Source: CBDBIK01 sp965206145 (GTDB lineage: Bacteria; Pseudomonadota; Alphaproteobacteria; TMED109). Taken from it: a DNA stretch of 64,000 nt. Location: positions 124,001 to 188,000 of the forward strand of contig CBDBIK010000002.1 in the NCBI GenBank assembly GCA_965206145.1, written 5' to 3'. The stretch's first letter is position 1; each line of letters starts with the position of its first letter. The translations under genes and the position numbers were made by a program. Shown one piece after another: positions 34,208 through 41,034 of this stretch. The notes under the pieces are model-generated. The model had not been told where the DNA came from, did no database searches, and worked only from the letters and a program-made list of their open reading frames with translations.

Positions 34208-34984
34208 CTACAAGGCCGTCCAACCACCGTCGACCATCAAGGCCGAGCCGGTCAACAGGGCGGAGGCATCGGAAGCGAGGAACACCGTCGCTCCCATGAT
34301 GTCTTCGACTTTTCCGAGGCGTGCGAAGGCGATCTTTGAGAGCAGTGCCTCGCGGAAGGCCTTGTCTTTCAGCATCGGCGTGGTCATCGGCGTTTCGATG
34401 AAGGTGGGGCAGATCGTGTTGACTCGGATTCCGTGCGGGGCGAACTCCCAAGCCATGGCTTTTGTGAAGCCTTCGACTGCATGTTTGGTTGCGCAATAGA
34501 CGCTTCTCCCGATCCCTCCCACGTGCCCCATTTGCGAGGAGACGTTGATGATGGATCCTTCGGTACCTGCCTCCACCATGCCACGTGCAACGTCGCGGGC
34601 GAGGAAAAAGGCACTGCGAACGTTGAGATCAGTGACGGCATCGTAGTCCTCCTCGTTAACCTCAAGGGCGGGAGCGGGGCGGTTGGTGCCTGCATTGTTG
34701 AACAGAATTGTGAATGACTCGTGCTTGCCAAGGAAAGCATCCACCGTGGTTTTGTGGGTGACGTCCAAGGTCACGGCGTCGGCGGAACCGCCCTCTTTGC
34801 GTATGGCCTCGGCGACTTTCTTAACATCGGCTTCCGTTCGGGCCGCGAGTGTCACGTGCGCACCAGCCTGGGCGAGTGCGGCAGCAGCAGCACGTCCGAT
34901 GCCTTTGCCGGCACCAGTTATCAGCGCGCGTTTCCCGTCGAGACGAAATGAGGGAGTGGAGGGAAGCAAGTCGGCGGCGGTCAT
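34208..34984 (-). CDS. Short-chain dehydrogenase/reductase
   Basis: A 258-residue classical SDR. The cofactor motif is TGAGKGIG, followed by LFNNAGTN, the active-site Ser in INVSSQMG and the catalytic YCATK. The end, LLTGSALMVDGGWTA, is typical. The sequence after the cofactor motif (LAARTEADVKK) suggests NADP preference, but this is weak evidence. The ATG overlaps the stop of the HisD-like gene (ATGA), pointing to a joint pathway with it. Confidence 0.92.
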   Translation of the reverse strand: MTAADLLPSTPSFRLDGKRALITGAGKGIGRAAAAALAQAGAHVTLAARTEADVKKVAEAIRKEGGSADAVTLDVTHKTTVDAFLGKHESFTILFNNAGTNRPAPALEVNEEDYDAVTDLNVRSAFFLARDVARGMVEAGTEGSIINVSSQMGHVGGIGRSVYCATKHAVEGFTKAMAWEFAPHGIRVNTICPTFIETPMTTPMLKDKAFREALLSKIAFARLGKVEDIMGATVFLASDASALLTGSALMVDGGWTAL

Positions 34985-36285
34985 TCTGCGACTCCGTAGG
35001 GAGGGATATTGCGTCCGCCGTAGCGGCGGAGGCGGATATTGGCCTGCTCTCCGTGGCCTGCGAATCCCTCAAGTGCGCAAAGCCGGGAGCAAACTTTGCC
35101 GACTTCGGCGGACGCCTCGTCAGTCAGGATCCTCTGGTAGGTGCAGGTTTTCATGAATTTCCCGACCCACAAACCGCCCGTGTAGCGGGCGGCTTGCTTT
35201 GTGGGCAAGGTGTGGTTCGTGCCGATTACCTTGTCGCCGTATGAAACGTTGGTGCGGGGCCCCAGAAAGAGTGCACCGAAATTCGAGAGATTTCGAAGGA
35301 AATAGTCTGGGTTGTGCGTCATCACCTGTACGTGCTCGAAAGCGAGTCGATCCGCTTCCCGTATCATCTCATCATTTCCATCACAGACGATGACAGCGCC
35401 GTAGTCGTTCCACGATTGGCGTGCGACCTGCGCTGTTGGCAGACTCTCGAGCTGGCGCTCCACCTCGGCGATGGTGTCGTGCGCAAGTTTTTCCGAGGTG
35501 GTCAGCAGAACCGCAGGTGATGTCGGGCCGTGTTCCGCCTGCCCTAGCAGGTCGACTGCGCAGATTTCGCCGTCGACGCTCTCATCGGCGATCACAAGGG
35601 TTTCGGTAGGACCGGCAAAGAGATCGATCCCGACGCGTCCGAAAAGCTGGCGCTTGGCCTCAGCGACAAACATGTTTCCCGGTCCTACGAGCATTTCGAC
35701 CGGGGTGATGGTTTCGGTTCCGAGAGCCATCGCCCCGACGGCCTGCACCCCGCCCAACACGAGGATCTCGTCGGCTCCACCCATGTGCATCGCAGCGACA
35801 ATCGCAGGATGTGGGCCGCCTTCATGTGGAGGAGCTGTGGCGATGATGCGCTTGACACCTGCCACCTTAGCGGTGACGACGCTCATGTGGGCGGAGGCAA
35901 CCATGGGGTAGAGGCCTCCGGGGACGTAGCAGCCGACGGAGCCGATGGGGATGTTTCTATGGCCCAGCACCACTCCGGGTAAGGTTTCCACCTCGAGATC
36001 CTTGAGGCATTCCTTCTGCCGCTCGGCGAAGTTCCGCACCTGTGCCTGAGCGAAACGGATGTCGTCGAGAGTACGCTCGGGTACGAGCTTCATCGCATTC
36101 TCGATTTTTTCTTGGTCCAGGCGGAAATCGTCCGGTGCCCAGGTGTCGAATTTCTCGGACATTTCGCGCACCGCTTCATCGCCTCGGGCGTCGATGTCGG
36201 CAAGGAAGCTTTCAACTGCCGCGCGAACTTTCGCATCCGCTTCTGTGGCTTCGGCAGCTTCCTTTCCGCGTTTTATGTATCTCAC
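34981..36285 (-). CDS. Histidinol-dehydrogenase-family oxidoreductase, probably not for histidine synthesis
   Basis: A 434-residue HisD-fold zinc enzyme. It has GSVGCYVPGG, VEMLVGPGNMFVAEAKRQLFG, DLFAGPTETLVIAD, the zinc ligands in GQAEHG and the catalytic EHVQV pair, and ends with EGFAGHGEQAN. HisD makes histidine, but no other his gene is near; the gene is coupled to an SDR instead. HisD-family paralogues such as sulfopropanediol 3-dehydrogenase (HpsN) oxidise other primary alcohols to acids. I infer such a paralogue here. The GTG start has AGGAGA 9 nt upstream. The gene is divergent from tRNA-Ser(GCU). Confidence 0.82.
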   Translation of the reverse strand: MRYIKRGKEAAEATEADAKVRAAVESFLADIDARGDEAVREMSEKFDTWAPDDFRLDQEKIENAMKLVPERTLDDIRFAQAQVRNFAERQKECLKDLEVETLPGVVLGHRNIPIGSVGCYVPGGLYPMVASAHMSVVTAKVAGVKRIIATAPPHEGGPHPAIVAAMHMGGADEILVLGGVQAVGAMALGTETITPVEMLVGPGNMFVAEAKRQLFGRVGIDLFAGPTETLVIADESVDGEICAVDLLGQAEHGPTSPAVLLTTSEKLAHDTIAEVERQLESLPTAQVARQSWNDYGAVIVCDGNDEMIREADRLAFEHVQVMTHNPDYFLRNLSNFGALFLGPRTNVSYGDKVIGTNHTLPTKQAARYTGGLWVGKFMKTCTYQRILTDEASAEVGKVCSRLCALEGFAGHGEQANIRLRRYGGRNIPPYGVAE

Positions 36286-36342
36286 TATTGGCTTCTCCTA
36301 TTGCGAGTCCCGCTCTTCGGTGTGATATTAGGGGCGCTATCG

Positions 36343-36435
36343 GGATGGGTGGCCGAGTGGTTGAAGGCGCTCCCCTGCTAAGGGAGTATGCGGTGTCAAA
36401 CCGTATCGAGGGTTCGAATCCCTCCCCATCCGCCA
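36343..36435 (+). tRNA. tRNA-Ser(GCU)
   Basis: The acceptor stem GGATGGG/CCCATCC closes, the anticodon loop CTGCTAA gives anticodon GCT, a long variable arm is present, the T loop is GTTCGAATC, and the 3' CCA is encoded. The gene is 93 nt. The accessory region begins right after its 3' end. Confidence 0.97.
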
Positions 36436-36479
36436 TTAACACCAAACGAACTTTCATATGTCCGAAATAGCATAGCCTC

Positions 36480-36506
36480 AAAAGCTCAGCATTTGCGGGC
36501 TTTTTT
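36480..36506 (+). terminator. Rho-independent terminator after tRNA-Ser
   Basis: AAAAGCTC (36480-36487) pairs with GGGCTTTT (36497-36504), with one G-T pair and a 9-nt loop, and is followed by further T residues. It lies 45 bp after the tRNA. Confidence 0.65.
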
Positions 36507-36591
36507 GGCGTTTGCAATTGGCTTGCCCTCTACAAAAACATCTCGTTTTTCTCTAATTTTTCTCCTACATATGCCCCTTTCCTGAAAAACC

Positions 36592-36616
36592 CCGTACTTG
36601 GAAAAGCGAAGTACGG
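36592..36616. terminator. Strong hairpin, terminator-like
   Basis: CCGTACTT (36592-36599) and AAGTACGG (36609-36616) form a perfect 8-bp stem with a 9-nt loop, flanked by A-rich sequence on the left and CTTTTGG on the right. It could stop transcription entering the island from either side. Confidence 0.5.
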
Positions 36617-36671
36617 AGCTTTTGGTCATGAGAAATTAAGGGTTTCGCAATTGGCTAGTTCGCACCAGTCT

Positions 36672-36827
36672 ATGCCTGTCATTGTCACTTGTCCGGTGAA
36701 ATATGAAATTTGGAGCGATAGCGAACACGGTTTTTGTGATCTTTGTAGTCTTCGAACGGATCGCTGTCATATATGCCAAAGAACTTTTGAAACACCTTCT
36801 TCAGAGCCTGATTGGAAATTATGCTGA
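36672..36827 (+). CDS. Possible small cysteine-rich protein (51 residues)
   Basis: The frame reads MPVIVTCPVKYEIWSDSEHG, then FCDLCSLRTDRCHICQRTFE and a short tail ending in Cys. Two CxxC pairs ten residues apart look like a zinc-binding knuckle. There is no good ribosome-binding site, the frame is open further upstream, and the opposite strand carries a frame of similar length. It lies within 440 bp of otherwise gene-free sequence at the left end of the island. It may be a genuine small gene, the end of a lost larger one, or chance. Confidence 0.25.
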   Translation: MPVIVTCPVKYEIWSDSEHGFCDLCSLRTDRCHICQRTFETPSSEPDWKLC

Positions 36828-36838
36828 GTAATTTCATA

Positions 36839-37737
36839 GAGTTGTAATTATGATTTTTGGTGAATTCAGAGAATTATAGTGCCCTGGACTGAAATCACTC
36901 GCGTTGAGAATGACGGAAGTGACTTGCGTTACGCAAGTGATTGCCGTGATGCGGAATGGAAATTGATTGCACCGATTGTGGAAATTCGTTCCGGTGTAGG
37001 CCGCTCTCAGGAAGTGGATATGCGGGTTGTTTGGGAGGCCATCCAATACGTTGTAACGACCGGTTGTCAGTGGCGCGTTTGCTGCCCAAGGACTTCCGCC
37101 AGTTTCTACGGTTCGATACTACTTTTACCGTTTTCGCGATGGTGGAACGTTTGTTGTGATCAACGAATTATTGAGCATGGCCTGCCGGATAGTATCAGGC
37201 CGAGAACCGGAGTCGATCGCTACCATTATCGACAGTCAGAGTGTGAAAACAACTGAAAGCGGCGGGGTATCGGGCTATGATGCTGGCAAGAAGATAAAGG
37301 GTGCAAACGCCACATAAGCGTTGATACACAAGACAATCTGCTGGTTACGGAAGTCCATGGTGCCAACCTTCAGGACCGTGACAAGGCGAAGGATATCATC
37401 GCGGATACGGTCGACAGCTTTCCAACGGCTTCACATTGTCTTTGCGGATGGTGGCTATGTCGGTGACAGGGTAGCATGTGATCTACTGAACATGGAACCA
37501 AATCCAACAATTGAGATTGTTCGGCGACCTAATGAGGCAACGGATTTTGTCGTCATTGCCAGACGTTGAGTTGTCGAACGCACATTCGCATGGTTGGGCA
37601 GGTGCAGAAGGTTGGCTAAGGATTGGGAAGAAATCATTCCCTCATCCGAAAGCTGGTTGCTCATCGCCTCAATTCGAAGGGTAACGCGATACATCGCAAA
37701 GGTTACGAAATCATGCAAATAATTTTGAATCAAACTC
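36839..37737 (+). mobile_element. Decayed IS5-family insertion sequence
   Basis: About 899 bp, bounded by imperfect inverted repeats that both start GAGTT (left GAGTTGTAATTATGA at 36839, right end matching on the other strand up to 37737; 13 of 20 positions agree). Both ends are flanked by TA, the short target duplication expected for the IS427 group of IS5. The transposase inside is broken by frameshifts, so the copy cannot move by itself. It interrupts an AAA ATPase gene. Confidence 0.7.
36879..37722 (+). pseudogene. IS5-family transposase, frameshifted
   Basis: A DDE transposase spread over several frames. The N-terminal part reads DAEWKLIAPIVE and WEAIQYVVTTGCQWR. After a shift comes ATIIDSQSVKTTESGG with the first Asp. 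After another shift comes VFADGGYVGD with the second Asp. A stop then precedes VERTFAWLGRCRRLAKDWE with the catalytic Glu. All three acidic residues survive, but at least three frame disruptions prevent a full product. Confidence 0.85.
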
Positions 37738-37913
37738 TAAAGCACCTTGGTGTAGCGGTCTTCGGCCTCTTCCTCTTCGGTTTTAGGGGCGATGAGTTCT
37801 TTAAACTCACGTGGAAGACGCGTTTTACCAGAGCCGTTAAAGGCATAGATCAACTGCACTCTTTTATCGCTATCCTTTAACTGCTGGGCTATCTCTTTCA
37901 GTGTATGGCTCAT
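37737..37913 (-). pseudogene. AAA-family ATPase, N-terminal fragment cut by the IS
   Basis: 58 residues starting MSHTLKEIAQQLKDS, with a Walker A motif YAFNGSGKTRL. This is the beginning of large ATPases that accompany some type I restriction loci. The reading frame stops at TAG formed at the IS border, so the ATPase domain is lost just after the P-loop. Its ATG overlaps the stop of the hsdS remnant (ATGA), showing the original operon order. I see no continuation on the other side of the IS. Confidence 0.6.
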
Positions 37914-38020
37914 GCTGCAGCCGCCTCAGGTTTAGGGATGTTTAGCAACAAGTCGCGATAATATTCATACTGCTTTTGGCGCAGCTCAATCTCACGCGGC
38001 AAGCTCTCACCGCGCAACAT
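37910..38020 (-). pseudogene. Type I restriction specificity subunit HsdS, C-terminal remnant
   Basis: 36 residues ending a larger gene: LPREIELRQKQYEYYRDLLL is the characteristic last helix of HsdS, the DNA-recognition subunit of type I restriction-modification systems. The rest of the gene is missing; the sequence switches at about 38020 to an unrelated helicase tail on the other strand. No hsdM or hsdR is in the window. Confidence 0.65.
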
Positions 38021-38021
38021 T

Positions 38022-38192
38022 GAGTTTCTCTACAGCAAGAACCGTCTGAATGTTGCAGTCTCCCGCGCACAATGTCTGGCCGTGGTGGTCGCTAATCCCA
38101 AATTATTAGAAATCCCATGTAGCACTGTGGAGCAAGTGAAACTGGTCAACACATTCTGCTGGCTGGATGAGTATGCTGCAGGAGGTGCTTGA
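38022..38192 (+). pseudogene. Superfamily 1 helicase/nuclease, C-terminal remnant
   Basis: About 56 residues: EFLYSKNRLNVAVSRAQCLA followed by VVVANPKLLEIPC and VKLVNTFCWLDEY, then a stop. NRLNVAVSRA is helicase motif VI of UvrD/Dna2-like superfamily 1 enzymes, and the continuation matches large helicase-nuclease proteins. No start or upstream domains remain; the fragment abuts the hsdS remnant. Confidence 0.6.
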
Positions 38193-38230
38193 CCATATTG
38201 CTGACCGCGGCAAAATGGTCATTTAATCAT

Positions 38231-38265
38231 TGATGCGGTGAATAGCTTGCACAATCACCGCATCA
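38231..38265. promoter_or_regulatory. 11-bp inverted repeat, candidate operator upstream of fic
   Basis: TGATGCGGTGA (38231-38241) and TCACCGCATCA (38255-38265) are perfect inverted copies separated by 13 bp. The core GCGGTGA recurs at 38269-38275 and at 38324-38330. Repeated cores placed just upstream of and over a promoter are what is expected for a dimeric repressor. Confidence 0.6.
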
Positions 38266-38281
38266 TTTGCGGTGATTTATT

Positions 38282-38333
38282 TTGACCTTGCAGTGAATAG
38301 AATCTATAATCACCTTAAATAATGCGGTGATTA
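38282..38333 (+). promoter_or_regulatory. Sigma-70 promoter of fic overlapped by a second operator
   Basis: TTGACC (38282-38287), a 17-bp spacer and a perfect TATAAT (38305-38310). An inverted repeat TAATCACC (38307-38314)/GGTGATTA (38326-38333) overlaps the -10 box and the start region. The right half, GGTGATTA, also lies where the ribosome-binding site of fic would be, so a bound repressor would cover both the promoter and the start of the message. Confidence 0.65.
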
Positions 38334-38335
38334 AT

Positions 38336-39445
38336 ATGTGGATTCATGAACATCAAAATTGGCCAGACTTTACATGGGATGCGGAAACCCTTGCGTCCAA
38401 GCTAGCTGATATACGCCATCGCCAAGGCCGCTTACTGGGGCGCATGGAGGGGCTTGGCTTTGAGCTCAAACGTGAGGCGTCCTTGAGTACGCTGACCAAC
38501 GACGTCGTTAAATCCTCGGCCATTGAAGGTGAAAACCTAAATCCGGAAGAGGTTCGCTCTTCCATTGCCCGCAGGCTTGGAATTGATATTGCCGGACTTA
38601 TCCCTGCAAGCCGTGACGTTGAAGGTATTGTGGAGATGATGCTGGATGCTACGCAACAATTCTCTAAACCGCTGACAAAAGATCGCTTGTTTGACTGGCA
38701 TGCTGCATTATTTCCAACAGGACGCAGCGGCATGCACAAAATCACCGTTGGTGGTTGGCGGACCATTGAAACTGGTTTCATGCAGGTTGTTTCTGGTCCT
38801 ATCGGCAAAGAAAAGGTCCATTTTGAAGCCCCAAGTGCAGAGCGCCTTGAAAAGGAAATGGATACATTTCTTGCGTGGCTCGCGGACAAAAATGATATTG
38901 ATCCTGTTATCAGAGCAGGCATTGCCCACTTGTGGTTTGTGACAATCCATCCATTTGAAGATGGTAACGGGCGGATTGCTAGAGCCATAGGTGACATGGC
39001 ACTTGCTCGCGCGGATGGTACGCTAGACCGTTTTTACGGTCTTTCTTCCCAAATCGAAGCCGAGCGCAAACAGTATTACGATCAGCTTGAAGCGCAACAA
39101 CGCGCTACACCTGATATAACAGACTGGCTGTCATGGTTCTTGGATTGCCTTGGCCGCGCCATCAGCAATGCGGAAACAACGCTTGGCAATGTTCTGTTCA
39201 AGGCACAGCTCTGGGATATAATTAATCAAAAGCCTGTTAATGATCGGCAGCGATTGATCATTAACCGCATGCTTGAGGATGATTTTGAGGGCTTTATGAA
39301 CACCTCAAAATACGCCAAGCTGGTTAAGTGTTCTAATGATACCGCCCTGCGAGACATTCAGGAACTCAAGGAGCGTGGCATCCTTATTCAGAACCCCGGC
39401 GGCGGACGAAGCACCAGTTACAGTTTGCCAGACCGTGAAGAATGA
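38336..39445 (+). CDS. Fic-domain protein with autoinhibitory helix and C-terminal winged helix
   Basis: A 369-residue protein. The DUF4172-type N-terminal domain (1-100) contains the inhibitory motif SSAIEGEN (Ser60, Glu64, Gly65), as in class II Fic proteins, which blocks ATP binding until relieved. The Fic motif HPFEDGNGR is at 205-213, with all catalytic residues. The last 70 residues (STSKYAKLVKC-like NTSKYAKLVKC, TALRDIQELKERGIL) look like a winged helix. Fic enzymes attach AMP to target proteins. The C-terminal DNA-binding domain and the operators ahead of the gene suggest autoregulation. Intact among fragments. ATG 38336 chosen; GTG 38327 is possible. Confidence 0.93.
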   Translation: MWIHEHQNWPDFTWDAETLASKLADIRHRQGRLLGRMEGLGFELKREASLSTLTNDVVKSSAIEGENLNPEEVRSSIARRLGIDIAGLIPASRDVEGIVEMMLDATQQFSKPLTKDRLFDWHAALFPTGRSGMHKITVGGWRTIETGFMQVVSGPIGKEKVHFEAPSAERLEKEMDTFLAWLADKNDIDPVIRAGIAHLWFVTIHPFEDGNGRIARAIGDMALARADGTLDRFYGLSSQIEAERKQYYDQLEAQQRATPDITDWLSWFLDCLGRAISNAETTLGNVLFKAQLWDIINQKPVNDRQRLIINRMLEDDFEGFMNTSKYAKLVKCSNDTALRDIQELKERGILIQNPGGGRSTSYSLPDREE

Positions 39446-39839
39446 TGCGTTTCCAATGAATCCCAAACAGGGATTCGAACGCACGATTGCTACGGTACTT
39501 TGATAGCCATGATGAAGAACATGCCGAGAGCAAAAATCAAACTCGCATAAGGCGTTGCAGCATAAAACTTGCTTTTCGTTGTTTTCAGGGCGATTATTCG
39601 TTGCAACACAATGGTAGGTGTAGAGGATTCGAACTCAAAGGGGTTCAATACACCGCGGCGGCTACCGTCAGAATTTCTCAGGCCATGATCCTCTCGAGGC
39701 GTTGCTTCCGGCGCTCCCGTCGGATTAACTTGCTTTTAAGGCTCTGCGAGGCTACATATCTCTTTAAGGATTGGGAATTTCCCGGTCGACAAAAGGGTTC
39801 TGGAGCTTCCAGGGCCCTTTTGTTTTCCCCTCCAATGAC
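39446..39839. other. Intergenic stretch within the island, no gene seen
   Basis: 394 bp between fic and the DUF3800 gene. I see no credible coding frame. On the minus strand 39612-39636 resembles the 3' end of a tRNA (GTTCGAATCC, then CTACACCTACCA), but no matching 5' half exists. A second lone T-loop-like GTTCGAATCCC lies near 39474-39484 (minus strand). A terminator hairpin closes the stretch. Confidence 0.5.
39789..39826 (+). terminator. Rho-independent terminator
   Basis: ACAAAAGGG (39789-39797) pairs with CCCTTTTGT (39815-39823), enclosing an inner CTGGA/TCCAG stem with a 3-nt loop; T residues follow. With its A-rich left arm it could also act on transcripts of the DUF3800 gene from the minus strand. 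Confidence 0.75.
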
Positions 39840-40571
39840 TTACGGAAAATGTTTGAGCACTTTCAGCTTTGGCTGGATGATCTTGAACGCACGGTTGAGC
39901 TGGTCGGGGCGCAGGAGCGATAGGGCGATGGGCCGGGCGGTCAGATCAGCAAGCTGCAGGCCCGAGGCATTCGCCGCCTTGGGAATGAACACCGGCTGAA
40001 AGTCGAAACGGCTGAAATCGTGCTGCTGGTAACCCCAGTGTCTGTCGTTCCCAGCGATGCGGTGAAATTCATGCTCAAGTTTCTTGTCCTCTTTCGAGCC
40101 CCGGCTCTCGAACACGATGTGCACGGTCTTGCCGTCCTGCTTCTCGTCGGTCATTAGGATGTGCAACCGCTCCATACAGAAATGCAGCGCGATTTCATAA
40201 GGATTCCACGGGTTGAGGTATTTGTCGTGGTGCTTGGCCTTATCGATCACCGAGGCGAAAATCGTCATCGGTGCGATCTCGATAAGCGCATTCAATTTGT
40301 CCATGAAACGCGTCCGCAACGCGCGATCGGTGAGCAGGAAGCTGAAGGGGCCAGTGCTTTTGCGGATTTCATGTTCATGCAGAACAACCGTGTCATGTCC
40401 CCAGATACTGAACTTGAAACCCTGTATCGCGGGGACGATTTTGGCCGTATAGACATCCTTGCGCATGACGCAAAAAGTTAGCGCGAACATCGGGTATTGC
40501 GGGTCGATATTGACCATCCCGTGATCGCCGGACTCGTCCGCATAAACAATGAAATCTGAAAACTCAGTCAA
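39840..40571 (-). CDS. DUF3800 domain protein
   Basis: A 243-residue protein of the DUF3800 family. The N-terminal motif FIVYADESGDHG (Asp12, Glu13, Asp16) and the C-terminal QLADLTARPIA provide the conserved acidic residues; the family is predicted to have an RNase H-like fold and is common near defence and mobile genes. The middle has FESRGSKEDKKLEHEF. No signal peptide or membrane segment. It appears intact, flanked by IS debris. Biochemical role is not known. Confidence 0.85.
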   Translation of the reverse strand: MTEFSDFIVYADESGDHGMVNIDPQYPMFALTFCVMRKDVYTAKIVPAIQGFKFSIWGHDTVVLHEHEIRKSTGPFSFLLTDRALRTRFMDKLNALIEIAPMTIFASVIDKAKHHDKYLNPWNPYEIALHFCMERLHILMTDEKQDGKTVHIVFESRGSKEDKKLEHEFHRIAGNDRHWGYQQHDFSRFDFQPVFIPKAANASGLQLADLTARPIALSLLRPDQLNRAFKIIQPKLKVLKHFP

Positions 40572-40627
40572 CGGTTCCCTCCTGTTTGATCCGCCATTCG
40601 CCGGTGACCTGTAAGGACACCCTACGA

Positions 40628-40995
40628 AGACCCGTCACGGCAGCGTTCTACCTCTTTACCGAAACCTACGGTGTGAAATACGAACGTGCAGTCAAAGAGA
40701 TGGCCAAGGATCGTGATGTGCTGTTGACCTTCTTCGATTGTCCTGTTGAACACTGAAACACATCTGCACGACGAACCCAATCGAAGGCTTTTTTGCCACT
40801 GTGTGCAACCACACACGCAAAACCAAGAGTTGCTTGAATTGCAAAACGGCACTTGGGGTGGTTTGCAAGCTGATGATGTCAGTGAAAGTGAAGAAGAAAC
40901 GGCGAAAGCTCTTCGGCACAAATCGGTTGCCAGAAGTCATTTCAGGGCTGACTGTAAGGACGGAATCAAGCAACTTCAGAATGCCGTCTGATTAG
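40628..40995 (+). pseudogene. IS256-family transposase, C-terminal remnant with frameshift
   Basis: First frame: AAFYLFTETYGVKYERAV, then LLTFFDCPVEH and a stop. After a shift: TTNPIEGFFATVCNHTRKTK, then KTALGVVCKLMMSV and TNRLPEVISGLT. TTNPIE with the catalytic Glu and the RTRKTK segment are the hallmark of mutator-type (IS256) transposases. The N-terminal two thirds are missing. Confidence 0.85.
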
Positions 40996-40997
40996 GT

Positions 40998-41022
40998 CAT
41001 CACCAACTTTTGGGCATAGCTC
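40998..41022. repeat. Possible right terminal repeat of the IS256 remnant; island border
   Basis: CATCACCAACTTTTGGGCAT and the next few bases follow the transposase stop at once and resemble the ends of IS256-family elements. No left copy is found in the window. Backbone-type sequence begins 12 bp later with the dehydratase gene, so this marks the right edge of the accessory region. Confidence 0.4.
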
Positions 41023-41034
41023 GCTACACAGTTT

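Noticed and set aside
39605..39660. Considered as a complete tRNA or tmRNA gene on the minus strand
   Set aside because: The T-arm stem does not pair properly and no 5' acceptor strand, D arm or anticodon arm fits within 100 bp.
39487..39999. Plus-strand frame of 170 codons between fic and DUF3800
   Set aside because: It crosses a clear terminator hairpin and runs antisense into the DUF3800 gene; no family-like segment.
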